Part shown: positions 26,829 through 35,373 of the stretch, in pieces
Numbering within the stretch: position 1 is the stretch's first letter
How the letters are laid out: each line of letters starts with the position of its first letter
Source: Fen-999 sp041480065
GTDB lineage: Bacteria > Pseudomonadota > Gammaproteobacteria > Burkholderiales > Rhodocyclaceae
Direction of reading: 5' to 3'
DNA length: 64,000 bases
Assembly: GCA_041480065.1 (NCBI GenBank)
Contig: JBGOZF010000011.1
Coordinates: 13,695-77,694 of the forward strand
The notes under the pieces: generated by a model
Told to the model about the DNA's origin: nothing
The model's database searches: none
The model's input: the letters and a program-made list of their open reading frames with translations, nothing else
Program-made: the position numbers and the translations under genes

Positions 26829-27636
26829 CACGCCTCTTTTCCCGCCTTAGGCGGCGTCCAAGTTCGAGGGAAAAATTCGCAACCCGATCTCGTCCGCAGT
26901 TCAACCCAAACTCTGATTTCAGGCGTTCCGTATCAAGCTGAAATTCATCATGTTCAACAGGGTTCTCCACTATCAGCCGTCCAGAGCCGAACCCCTCAAT
27001 TAGCCACAAGGCAACCCTGCCAACCTCGACCGATTCCCCGGCACCAACGTTTATGATCCCTCCGGGCCTCCTGAGCACCACCTCACGAAGCACTTCGCAA
27101 AAATAGTCGACAGGTACGACATCTCGCCGGACGAACGGGCTAACGGTCAGCCGGATGGTTCCGGTATCGGCAAGTTGATTCAGGAGGTAAGCGCCAAATC
27201 TATTCCTTCCGGGCTGCCGTTCATAACCGAACACATTCCCGGGTCGCAGAATCGTTAGTCCGCTACCTAGTGCAGTCGTTAGCTCCTTCTCGATTCGCAG
27301 CTTATTTTGGCCATAAATATCGGCACCCGTCGCATGCGCGTCTTCCCGCGCGCCCCATCCAATTGCTTCCTGATAGACCCTGCGGGAACTGAGCATCACA
27401 TAATGGATTCCTTTACTCGATGCAATACGCGCGAGTCGCGCGTCAATATCGAGTGTGTGCTCGTACGGTTGCAGGCACAGCACGGGAGGAAACGAAAAGT
27501 TGACGATGCACGTGACGTCTCGGAACACCTCCACATTATCAATCTCGGTGTGACTGATTGAACGCACGGAGAGCCCCATTGCCTCACCTAGGAATTCTCT
27601 TGCCAGAAAACTGTTCTTGCCCACAACGAGAAGCAA
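26818..27636 (-). CDS. NAD-dependent epimerase/reductase, atypical extended SDR
   Basis: The 272-residue protein has a Rossmann start LLLVVGKNSFLAREFLGE. The usual GxxGxxG is replaced by GKNSFLA, so cofactor binding may differ. LSSRRVYQEA supplies the catalytic Ser region, YGQNKLRIEK the Tyr-Lys pair, and RPGNVFGYERQPG is typical of the family. I prefer TTG 27636, eight bases after GGAG. TTG 27657, directly abutting the upstream stop, is the longer option with no ribosome-binding site. It probably reduces or epimerises a nucleotide sugar for this locus. Confidence 0.75.
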   Translation of the reverse strand: MLLVVGKNSFLAREFLGEAMGLSVRSISHTEIDNVEVFRDVTCIVNFSFPPVLCLQPYEHTLDIDARLARIASSKGIHYVMLSSRRVYQEAIGWGAREDAHATGADIYGQNKLRIEKELTTALGSGLTILRPGNVFGYERQPGRNRFGAYLLNQLADTGTIRLTVSPFVRRDVVPVDYFCEVLREVVLRRPGGIINVGAGESVEVGRVALWLIEGFGSGRLIVENPVEHDEFQLDTERLKSEFGLNCGRDRVANFSLELGRRLRREKRRDVA

Positions 27637-27657
27637 TGGAGTGGCTCCAGTAACCAA

Positions 27658-29406
27658 TTAGTTGATAATTGTAGCTAACATGCTTAGCCGCTGACCCAAA
27701 TTGGCCACGGTATCTGGACAAACAAGAAAGTCCTCATCACTCGACCGCAGCCAATCCGCAATCGCGACGAGTTCTGGCGCTCTGCGCAATTCTGCGGTAG
27801 ACCGCACTGTCCAACCAGACTCGAGGGTCGCCGCGGCGTCCTTCGAAAATTTGAAATCAAAACAGTTCAGCCGAACCGGGCGACACATGAACACGCCGTA
27901 ACTGTAGCGCTCCGCTCGCTCCCGCATCACAGGAGTCGGCGGCCCAAGTTCCTCCAGGGTAGCAAGCCGAGCGAGGTAGTCCTCGCGGGAGTCGAAGTCT
28001 GTCGTAAAGCCGTGGCGGTCGTAGCGGCCAGTGCCAGCGGTAAGGACATTCCTGCCCAGCAACGCGGCCTCCATGCCAACCGTGCCACGCACAGTGAGGC
28101 AGTAGTCGGTAACCTCGAACAACGACAGCGTGGTGATGTCCGTATCGGCCGGAATCACCTGCACATGCGCAGGAAGGTGACCAATCCGGTCACGCAGGGC
28201 AAGGATCTCGGAAGGTTCGCCGCTGATGCCGTCACGAATGTCCTTGACCAGATTGGCCGGATGCACTTTGATCAGCCAGTTGAGGCGGTCGTTGGCGCAG
28301 GCGGCACGGACCGTCTCGACAAACCAGTCCTCATAGTCACGGAACAGGTCCTCGCCCCAGAAGAACGTGGCGTCCCAGAAGATGTGGGCGAATACGACCG
28401 CAGTCTTCTTGCCCCGATCCAGGCCCAGGCGAGCCGTGATTCCCTCCTTGGAGCACACTCTCTTGCCGAACTGGGTACCCACCTCGCCATACCACTCGCC
28501 GTTGTTATAGGACTCGGCGAGTTCCCGGTTCAGCAGCTCGCGCTCCCTTTCACCCCATGGCGCGGCCAGTAATCGCGCCCAGGACTCCGGCGACAGGGAC
28601 GAAGGGTGCGCATCCCGATTGCCGGGGTGATAGCGCTTAAGCATCAGGGTATTGTCCCGGTGGGCAGCGTTCCATGTATAGACCGGGATGCCGCGGTTGA
28701 CACAGACGTCGAATATTTCCCCGTATGGCGAATACCCGCGATCCACCTGAACCAGCACCGACGGCGCGAGCCGTGAAATCATCCGCTCGGCCCCCTCGAC
28801 GTAAGCTATTGAGGCTGCCAGACCATCGATAACGCGTTCCCGTAGTGCCGGGTCGCCGAGATCGAGACTTCCCTTGCGGGTCTGTCGCATCAGGGTGGAA
28901 CTGGCGTACTTGCCCACCGCGACACCGCCCCACCTCAGGTCGATCAGTTCCGCGAACGAAGACACGCCATTCAGGACTGCAGCCGCCCGTCGGCGATCCG
29001 GCGAGGAGCAATAGCGTGACAAAGGCTCCAAGCCGGTAACGCCCATGGCCCCATAGATGGCGCGACAGGCTGGCGTAGGTTCCATCAATACATGCACGCA
29101 GTAATCGGCCAACTCGAAGGCCTTGCGGATCACCGATTCGGCCAGCACGTGCCCGAAGAAGCTCCAGCCGAGCACAATTGCGGTTCCGCGGCTGCCATCG
29201 CCCAAGTCTTCAGCCAGTATGTCGCCGCTGCGGATGCGAAACTGCGCCAACTCTTCCAGCAGAGCGCGATGCTGGCGCCGGTAGGCCGGTTTCAGCAGCC
29301 AGCGGACACCGTGCAGAAACGAGTGGGCCGCAGGATAACGACGGAGTGCGACCTTAAGCCGCACGAGCACTTCGGCCAAACGAGACGGACTTTGCTGCGA
29401 CCTCAT
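27658..29406 (-). CDS. Capsule-synthesis-type GT-B protein (KpsC/KpsS-like), candidate nonulosonate transferase
   Basis: This 582-residue protein has ATG at 29406 six bases after AGGAG. The second half carries AVVFAHIFWDATFFWG, LIKVHPANL and LTVRGTVGMEAALLGRNVL. The HP motif followed by a G-x-x-G-x-E-A segment is shared by Kdo and capsule transferases of the KpsC/KpsS type and by polysialyltransferase-like enzymes. The N-terminal ~250 residues have VLVQVDRGYSPYGEIFD. Because neuCBA lies just upstream and no recognisable sialyltransferase is seen, this is the best candidate for adding the nonulosonic acid. That is inference from context, not from a family-specific residue. Confidence 0.62.
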   Translation of the reverse strand: MRSQQSPSRLAEVLVRLKVALRRYPAAHSFLHGVRWLLKPAYRRQHRALLEELAQFRIRSGDILAEDLGDGSRGTAIVLGWSFFGHVLAESVIRKAFELADYCVHVLMEPTPACRAIYGAMGVTGLEPLSRYCSSPDRRRAAAVLNGVSSFAELIDLRWGGVAVGKYASSTLMRQTRKGSLDLGDPALRERVIDGLAASIAYVEGAERMISRLAPSVLVQVDRGYSPYGEIFDVCVNRGIPVYTWNAAHRDNTLMLKRYHPGNRDAHPSSLSPESWARLLAAPWGERERELLNRELAESYNNGEWYGEVGTQFGKRVCSKEGITARLGLDRGKKTAVVFAHIFWDATFFWGEDLFRDYEDWFVETVRAACANDRLNWLIKVHPANLVKDIRDGISGEPSEILALRDRIGHLPAHVQVIPADTDITTLSLFEVTDYCLTVRGTVGMEAALLGRNVLTAGTGRYDRHGFTTDFDSREDYLARLATLEELGPPTPVMRERAERYSYGVFMCRPVRLNCFDFKFSKDAAATLESGWTVRSTAELRRAPELVAIADWLRSSDEDFLVCPDTVANLGQRLSMLATIIN

Positions 29407-29438
29407 ACTTCGCTCCTGTAGAACCGAGGACTTGCGCT

Positions 29439-30479
29439 TCAGAGTTTTCGCCCTCGATAGAGGAGGTACTCAAGTCCCGGAAGGCCGCGGATAACGTAGT
29501 TGCCGTATCTTGGCGTACACATCATGTCGTTTGCGAAGCCGCTCAGGTCGTATCGATCAAAGGAATTGCCGGGAATCTCCCGGGAAACCTTCAGATTCTC
29601 CAACACCAGATGACCTCCCTGCCTGACAATGCGCTGCAACAGGGACAGGTACTCGTTGACGACCTCAATCCTCATTTCCTGAAACGACGACACGTTGAAC
29701 GCATAGTCCATCGATTCACTGCCGATTGCATCGGACTGATAAGGCAGCAGGAAGATCACATCAAAATCCGCCAAGAGGGCGTCGAAATCTTTCCCTGCAC
29801 GAACGTAGTCGTGCACGACATCGGGCAATGCAATGCGGAGCATCGGAAAAACGGACTTGAGGAACGCAAAGCCCACGGAAATGGTTTCCGGCAAATCGAT
29901 AATCGCGTACTTGCAACCGTATGCGCCAATCATCAGAGCCGCATTTACGCAGGCGCCTCCGCCAATTTCAACCACCTTGGCGGGTGCTTGAGGCAGTTCG
30001 ACCAGATTGAACACCTCCAGCATGCGTAGATAGACAAAGCCGTGCTTGTCCAGCAGAAAGTCGTGCTGTGGCGACTTGCGGAATCCGGGATAGATCCCGG
30101 CAAATACCTCAAGATGTCGGTCTAGGGAGTCTAGCTTAGCTACCTGACGGATCTTTGCAATGCATGTTCTGATGCGCCGGACAATCGACAGACCGCCAGC
30201 CTTGACCGGCAGATAGTCGATCGGCTCATACGAATCGATAAAACGATGCCCGCTCTTTAGCATGATCTGATCGCCGGAGAATGCCACGAAAGTGCCTGAG
30301 GCCCAGCGCCGCCAAGCACTCGACGGAGCAAATCTCTTATCGTCAATAACCCGGTCGTAAGCTCGCTCGGCAGCGAGATACCTCAGATAGCACAGCAGGG
30401 TCGACCGCTCTTCGGCGGAGGTCTCAAGGTGCACAAAGTAATTTGTGGGAATGCTTAGATCCGGATCGACGAAACGCAT
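29439..30479 (-). CDS. Putative sugar O-methyltransferase
   Basis: This 346-residue protein has VVEIGGGACVNAALMIGAYG as SAM-binding motif I at about residue 170, followed by CKYAIIDLPETISVGFAFL, a combination typical of the putative sugar O-methyltransferase group in O-antigen and exopolysaccharide loci. FDVIFLLPYQSDAIG and HLVLENLKVSREIPG complete the fold. The N-terminal half (FAPSSAWRRWAS, DYLPVKAGGLSIVRRI) has no known motif. It is 18 bases downstream of neuC. The sugar it methylates is not predictable. Confidence 0.8.
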   Translation of the reverse strand: MRFVDPDLSIPTNYFVHLETSAEERSTLLCYLRYLAAERAYDRVIDDKRFAPSSAWRRWASGTFVAFSGDQIMLKSGHRFIDSYEPIDYLPVKAGGLSIVRRIRTCIAKIRQVAKLDSLDRHLEVFAGIYPGFRKSPQHDFLLDKHGFVYLRMLEVFNLVELPQAPAKVVEIGGGACVNAALMIGAYGCKYAIIDLPETISVGFAFLKSVFPMLRIALPDVVHDYVRAGKDFDALLADFDVIFLLPYQSDAIGSESMDYAFNVSSFQEMRIEVVNEYLSLLQRIVRQGGHLVLENLKVSREIPGNSFDRYDLSGFANDMMCTPRYGNYVIRGLPGLEYLLYRGRKL

Positions 30480-30497
30480 GGTAATTGGATGCTCAAC

Positions 30498-31649
30498 TCA
30501 ATACGTACACTCTTTGTCAAGCAAGCTCCGATCAAGCGGTATGTCCCTCAGCGTCTCACAGATGCGCCGACTGCTCCGGCCATCGCCGTAGGGATTGACG
30601 GCCGCGGCACAGCGCTGCCTGAACGCCGGGTCTCCGAGCGCGGTGCGAATGGCGCCCGCAATGTGGTCGGCGTCGTAGTCGCAATTGAGGATATTCTCCG
30701 CCTGGGGACGACCGCGCTGGCGATTGCCGATGTTGACCACGGGAACCCGGAATGACGGCGCCTCCAGGATGCCGCTGGACGAATTACCTACCAGGGCCGC
30801 ACAATTGGCCAGCAGGGTCAGGTAGGCCTCGCGTTCGACGTTTTCCAGGACGGTAAAGGCGGCGCCGGTGGCACGGTCCTCGATTCGGCTAATGATCTGC
30901 TTGTAGCCGAGGTCCGAGTTCGGATAGATGATGTAGGTGGGCAGGCCAGATGCGGCACAGGCTTCGAGGGTCGCCGCGACCTGCTGTCCCGCTTCCCCCA
31001 TTTCTGCCATGACCGAGTGTTGCACCATGAGGAGGTAGGGATGACCGAGGTCAAGGCCTTGGCCATTCACCTCGATGGTCTGCCGCCGGTAGTCGGTATT
31101 GACAATGTTGTCGAGTTGCGGCGCGCCGACGTTGAAGATGCGGAATTCCTGTTCGCCCATCCGCCGAAGGCGATTAACTGAATCCTCGCATGAAGCCAGA
31201 TGGATGTGGGCGAACTTGCCGATCGCATGGCGTGCCGAATCGTCTATGTGTCCGGACTTGTCGCCGGCCTGGATGTGGGCAACCGGAATCCCCATGTAGG
31301 CGGCGGCAATGCAGCAGCCAAAGGTTTCGATCCGGTCGCCGGAAAGCAGAATGACATCGGGCTGCAGTCGTTCGTAAGTCTCGGCATACCCGGCGATGGC
31401 CTTCCCAAGCGCCATGGACCAGGCGCCGCGGCTGGCATCGCCGCCATGCATGGGCACAGTGGCGGATATCGGGAAACCGTCATGGCGAATCAGATCGATG
31501 CTGTTGCCCAGTTCGGGAACCAGATGCATGCCGGTGACCAGGGTCTGCAATTCGAGCTCGGGGAAGTCCCGCATTGCCAGCATGACGTTCTTGGAATAGC
31601 CATAGGTCGCCCGCGACTCCAGCGTAACCAGCATCCGTCTGGTCTTCAT
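30498..31649 (-). CDS. neuC: UDP-N-acetylglucosamine 2-epimerase, hydrolysing (NeuC type)
   Basis: This 383-residue protein starts MKTRRMLVTLESRATYGYSKN. ATG 31649 overlaps the neuB TGA (ATGA) and follows AGGAG by five bases; a longer reading to 31664 is unnecessary. DVILLSGDRIETFGCCIAA, HIQAGDKSGHIDDSARHAIGK and LVGNSSSGILEAPSFRVP are family motifs. NeuC releases ManNAc (or a related 2,4-diacetamido sugar) from UDP, the first step to a nonulosonic acid. Separation of NeuC from LegG/PseG-like variants needs a tree. Confidence 0.88.
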   Translation of the reverse strand: MKTRRMLVTLESRATYGYSKNVMLAMRDFPELELQTLVTGMHLVPELGNSIDLIRHDGFPISATVPMHGGDASRGAWSMALGKAIAGYAETYERLQPDVILLSGDRIETFGCCIAAAYMGIPVAHIQAGDKSGHIDDSARHAIGKFAHIHLASCEDSVNRLRRMGEQEFRIFNVGAPQLDNIVNTDYRRQTIEVNGQGLDLGHPYLLMVQHSVMAEMGEAGQQVAATLEACAASGLPTYIIYPNSDLGYKQIISRIEDRATGAAFTVLENVEREAYLTLLANCAALVGNSSSGILEAPSFRVPVVNIGNRQRGRPQAENILNCDYDADHIAGAIRTALGDPAFRQRCAAAVNPYGDGRSSRRICETLRDIPLDRSLLDKECTY

Positions 31650-32683
31650 GCCAGCTCCTGCCACAGAATCTGGCGGTCGCGGGCTATGGGCGTGCGCGCA
31701 GTCCGCCCGATCACGTTGTCGAGGTCCTTGGCTGGAATCGCACCTTCGCCAGGGCTGGGACGCTTCACCCAGACCATGTCACGGGTGATCGCAGTGCCGG
31801 CCGGAATATCGACGATCGAGACCACGCTCTCGCGCGCCCAGGCGATGATGGGCTGCTCTTCCGGAAATATCTCGCGCTCGGCACCCCGGGCTTCGAACAC
31901 GGCCCGGCAACCCTTGACCAGTTCGCCGAGTTCGTAGGGCTCCAGCGACACAGCATGGTCGGGGCCGGATTGCAACTTGTCCAGCGTGTAGTGCTTCTCG
32001 ATGATGCAGGCGCCCAACGCCACGGCACCCAGCGACGTGTAGATGCCCAGCGAGTGGTCCGACAGGCCCACGGGCACGTCGAACAGGTCCCGATAGCGAG
32101 GGATATTGTGCAAATTGACGCGCTTGTATGGGCAGGGGTAGGCGGAGACGCAATGGGTCAGGGCAAACGGGGTGCCGATGGACTTGACGGCATCAACCGT
32201 CTCGCGGATTTCGTCCAGCAGCGCCATACCCGTCGAGATAATCATCGGTCGGCCCTTGCGCGCGATATGGGTGATCAGCGGAATGTTGGTCAGTTCGCCG
32301 GACCCGGTCTTGAAGGCCAGGACGCCCATTTCGTCGAGAATATCGGCGGCAGCGGCAGAAAAAGGCGTGCACAGATAGTCGATGCCCAAGGTCTCGCACA
32401 GGTTCTTGAGCGCCTCGTGCTCGTCGAGCGTGAGGTTGGTCTTGGCAAGCGTGTCGTAGAGCGGCTCGTCAAAGTTATTCGACGTCGGCACCTCCCGAAG
32501 CATTTCGTTTTCCAGGACATGCATCTGAAACTTGATGGCGTCGCAACCCATCGCATGGGCGATATAGACCATGCGTTTGGCGGTCTTCACATCACCCTGA
32601 TGGCTGATCGCGGCCTCGGCGATCACGTAGGGAGCGTGTTGGTCCCCGATCATGCGGTTCCCGATCCTTATGGCATCAGGCAT
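31646..32683 (-). CDS. neuB: N-acetylneuraminate (nonulosonate) synthase
   Basis: This 345-residue protein has the NeuB TIM barrel, with VIAEAAISHQGDVKTAK, DAIKFQM, GIDYLCTPFS, FKTGSGELTNIPLI and GLSDHSLG. The C-terminal antifreeze-like SAF domain includes IVDIPAGTAITRDMVWVKRPSPG. It condenses phosphoenolpyruvate with ManNAc or a related amino sugar. The gene overlaps both neighbours (neuA by 8 bases, neuC by 4), so the three are a translationally coupled neuA-neuB-neuC cassette. Whether the product is Neu5Ac or a legionaminic acid is not decided by the sequence alone. Confidence 0.92.
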   Translation of the reverse strand: MPDAIRIGNRMIGDQHAPYVIAEAAISHQGDVKTAKRMVYIAHAMGCDAIKFQMHVLENEMLREVPTSNNFDEPLYDTLAKTNLTLDEHEALKNLCETLGIDYLCTPFSAAAADILDEMGVLAFKTGSGELTNIPLITHIARKGRPMIISTGMALLDEIRETVDAVKSIGTPFALTHCVSAYPCPYKRVNLHNIPRYRDLFDVPVGLSDHSLGIYTSLGAVALGACIIEKHYTLDKLQSGPDHAVSLEPYELGELVKGCRAVFEARGAEREIFPEEQPIIAWARESVVSIVDIPAGTAITRDMVWVKRPSPGEGAIPAKDLDNVIGRTARTPIARDRQILWQELA

Positions 32684-33371
32684 GTTGTGCTTGCCTCCGT
32701 TTAAGCATTAGAAACTCAACCAGTTGAAAGTCTTCTTCGGTATTGATATCGGCCGCCTCGGCTTCCGGCACCACCAGCGCGCCCCAGTCTTCGGCGACCA
32801 GAGTGCCAGTACGGCGAAGGTAATCCACACGACAGGCGTAGATGGTGCTGCTCTCGATGTACATGGGCTGGCGCTCCTGGCGGCGGCGCGGCGCGCCGGG
32901 AACGACGGGGCGAAAGCAGCCATCGCGGATAAAGCCGATGTTTTCGCGCGTCTCCCGTACCGCCAGGACGGACGGGGTCTTGCCAGCGACACACGTGGCG
33001 ATCGCCCGGGCGATCGTTGCAGCCGAGCGGAACGGGGATGTGGGCTCGAGCACCAGTATGATGTCGAAGCGCTGCCCCTCCCCTTCCAGTACGTCCAGCA
33101 CATGGAGCAGGGCAGCTTCGGTTGGTGACGTATCGCTCGCCAGACTGGCCGGCCGTTCGACTACGCGAACGTCGTAACTCCCTGACACCGAGGCGATTTC
33201 GACATCATCGGTCGACACCACCAGCAGATCGATCTCCGCAACCTGCCTGGCAGTACGCAGGGTATGGCCGATCAGTGGCTCGCCGGCCAGTGGCCGGACA
33301 TTCTTTCGCGGCACGCCCTTCGAACCGCCGCGCGCCGGCACTACGCCTAGAACCCTTGCTCCTTGAAACAT
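32676..33371 (-). CDS. neuA: CMP-nonulosonate (CMP-sialic acid) synthetase
   Basis: This 231-residue cytidylyltransferase has the signature VVPARGGSKGVPRKNVRPLAG at the N terminus and ILVLEPTSPFRSAATI around residue 105. It activates the nonulosonic acid with CTP. I take ATG 33371 as start; TTG 33383 is possible and overlaps the preceding stop, and neither has a clear ribosome-binding site. It is the first gene of the neuA-neuB-neuC set. Nothing here shows an attached acetylhydrolase domain, so it is the short form. Confidence 0.9.
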   Translation of the reverse strand: MFQGARVLGVVPARGGSKGVPRKNVRPLAGEPLIGHTLRTARQVAEIDLLVVSTDDVEIASVSGSYDVRVVERPASLASDTSPTEAALLHVLDVLEGEGQRFDIILVLEPTSPFRSAATIARAIATCVAGKTPSVLAVRETRENIGFIRDGCFRPVVPGAPRRRQERQPMYIESSTIYACRVDYLRRTGTLVAEDWGALVVPEAEAADINTEEDFQLVEFLMLKRRQAQHA

Positions 33372-33376
33372 GTGGA

Positions 33377-34363
33377 TCAGCAAATCGGCCAGTCGGCGTG
33401 GATCACCTCCTGGGCGGCAATGCGGCGAATTCCTTCATCCACCGTGATATGCGGCTCAAAACCCAGGTCGGCCTTGGCATGGCTGGTATCGCAATAGCGG
33501 ACATGTATCTCGCGCTCCGATACCCGGTCCGAGCCTGCGAAGCCACCCAACACCTCCACCCGCAGCCCTTTGTCCGGATTGACCAGATCGATGACTCGCT
33601 GCGCCAGTTCGGTCAGGGTCATAACCTGGGTCGAGTTTCCCAGGTTGTACACCTGGCCGTTCGATACCGGGTTCTCGATGATCTGCTTCACGCCCTCTGT
33701 TACGTCATCCACGTGTCCGTAACTGCGAACCTGGTTGCCGTCGCCGTAGACCACCGGATTGCGACCCGCCAGCACTTCACGAACGAACTTGCAGAGAACG
33801 AATTGGGCGACCTGCCCCTCGCCGTAAGTGTTGAAGAAGCGGACGATCGTGTAGTCCATCGATGGATAGAGCTGATGGTAGCCTTTTACCAACTCTTCGC
33901 CGGCCAGCTTGGTAACGGCGTAAACCGTTTTGCCCTTGGTGTCGTCGGTCTCACGAATGGGATTCCGGTTAGGCTCGCCATACACCTCCGACGAGGAAGC
34001 CAGAATGAACTTCTTGACGCCCTGAGAAACCGCGGCGCTGAGAACGTTGTCCGTACCGTTGATGTTGATCTCGATACAGGACAACTTGTTGTCTTCGGTC
34101 TTCTTGACGCCAAGCATTGCCGCCAGGTGGAGCACCACCTCAACCCCGTTCACAGCCTGCCGGACGGCGTTGCGATCGAGCACCGAACCAGACACCAGTC
34201 TCAGGCTGCCCAGCGTGGCCATCTTGTCGAGGTACGGGCGGTGTCGGGCGATCTGCTCGGCAAGATCGAAGCAGATCACTTCATAGCCTGAGGTCACGAG
34301 TTTGCGAACGGACTCGCGACCGATAAATCCCGCGCCACCAGTAACCAACACACGTTTTGACAT
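33377..34363 (-). CDS. NAD-dependent epimerase/dehydratase (extended SDR)
   Basis: This 328-residue protein has VTGGAGFIGRESVRKLV, ILASSSEVYGEPNRNP and the catalytic YAVTKLAGEE, followed by VRFFNTYGEGQVAQF and RSYGHVDDVTEG. ATG 34363 is chosen, eight bases after GGA; the extension to 34573 runs into the previous gene. It is a UDP-sugar epimerase or dehydratase of the GalE/UXS-like group. Its position between the WbpP-like epimerase and neuA suggests a precursor for the same repeat unit, but the sugar is unknown. Confidence 0.83.
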   Translation of the reverse strand: MSKRVLVTGGAGFIGRESVRKLVTSGYEVICFDLAEQIARHRPYLDKMATLGSLRLVSGSVLDRNAVRQAVNGVEVVLHLAAMLGVKKTEDNKLSCIEININGTDNVLSAAVSQGVKKFILASSSEVYGEPNRNPIRETDDTKGKTVYAVTKLAGEELVKGYHQLYPSMDYTIVRFFNTYGEGQVAQFVLCKFVREVLAGRNPVVYGDGNQVRSYGHVDDVTEGVKQIIENPVSNGQVYNLGNSTQVMTLTELAQRVIDLVNPDKGLRVEVLGGFAGSDRVSEREIHVRYCDTSHAKADLGFEPHITVDEGIRRIAAQEVIHADWPIC

Positions 34364-34388
34364 CGCGATCTTCCTTTTCAATTCTCGT

Positions 34389-35360
34389 TCAAAGACTGTA
34401 TTGCTCATTGAGCAGGGCTTCAATTCCATCACGCAACCCGACCACGGGGACAAACCCCAAAGCCTGTGTCGCCAAACCGATGTCGCCAAGGGAGTGGACA
34501 ATATCCCCTTCATGCCAAGGCTTGTGTTCAGGACCATCGAACGGCAGCTTGACACCACGACTACGCAGGGCATCGAGTACCGTAGCGCAAAGGGCGGAGA
34601 GGCTGGTAGCCTCGCCCGATGCCACGTTGTACACCCCCTGAGCCTCGCCCGCCTGACCCTTGCCGATCCGGATCACCAGATCGCAGACATTTCCGACATA
34701 GCAGAAATCGCGCGTTGCACTGCCGTCGCCAAAAACGATAGGTTGCTGGCCGGAGATGCAGCGGTCTATCCAGCGGGGAATCACGGCCGCGTAGGCTCCA
34801 TGGGGATCCTGCCACGGTCCGAAGATGTTGAAAAAACGCAGGCCGGCGATCCGCGTCCGCGGGTAGAGATGCTGCAGGTTCCGCGCCAGGAGATCGTTCA
34901 TCAGCTTGGAGCTGGCATAGGGACTCAGCGGTTGCGGACAGTGCGATTCACGGATCGGCAGATCCACGGTATCTCCGTAGACAGCGCAGGACGAGGCGTA
35001 TATGAACCGCGAAACGCCTCGATCCCCTGCCGCGGTGAGCACCGAAACGAAGCCGTCGATATTCTGCCGATTGTTGTAGGCGACATCGGCAAAAGATTTC
35101 TGCACCGATCCCTGGGCCGCCAAGTGGACCACCGCATCAACGCCCTCAAGCAGACTGACTACCAGTTGCCGGTCGCAAACGTCGCCCTCGACGAAGCGAT
35201 AACGGGCATGGGCGATTGCCATGACTCGGGCCACGTTCTCCCGCTTGCCGGTCGAATAGTTGTCCAGCCCGATGACTTTGCCGCCGCCGGCAAGAATGCG
35301 GGCGCACAGGTTCGAGCCGACGAATCCCGCACTGCCGGTGACTAACCAGATGCCTGTCAC
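34389..35360 (-). CDS. UDP-GlcNAc C4-epimerase (WbpP-like)
   Basis: This 323-residue extended SDR has LVTGSAGFVGSNLCARIL, GLDNYSTGKRENV, YASSCAVYGDTVDLPIRE and YASSKLMNDLL, followed by LRFFNIFGPWQDPHGAYAAV. These segments resemble WbpP-type epimerases interconverting UDP-GlcNAc and UDP-GalNAc, which would supply a GalNAc-type building block. GTG 35360 follows AGGAG by five bases; the longer reading to 35414 overlaps the wzx end. The start lies 13 bases after the wzx stop. Confidence 0.83.
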   Translation of the reverse strand: MTGIWLVTGSAGFVGSNLCARILAGGGKVIGLDNYSTGKRENVARVMAIAHARYRFVEGDVCDRQLVVSLLEGVDAVVHLAAQGSVQKSFADVAYNNRQNIDGFVSVLTAAGDRGVSRFIYASSCAVYGDTVDLPIRESHCPQPLSPYASSKLMNDLLARNLQHLYPRTRIAGLRFFNIFGPWQDPHGAYAAVIPRWIDRCISGQQPIVFGDGSATRDFCYVGNVCDLVIRIGKGQAGEAQGVYNVASGEATSLSALCATVLDALRSRGVKLPFDGPEHKPWHEGDIVHSLGDIGLATQALGFVPVVGLRDGIEALLNEQYSL

Positions 35361-35373
35361 AATTACTCCTCCC

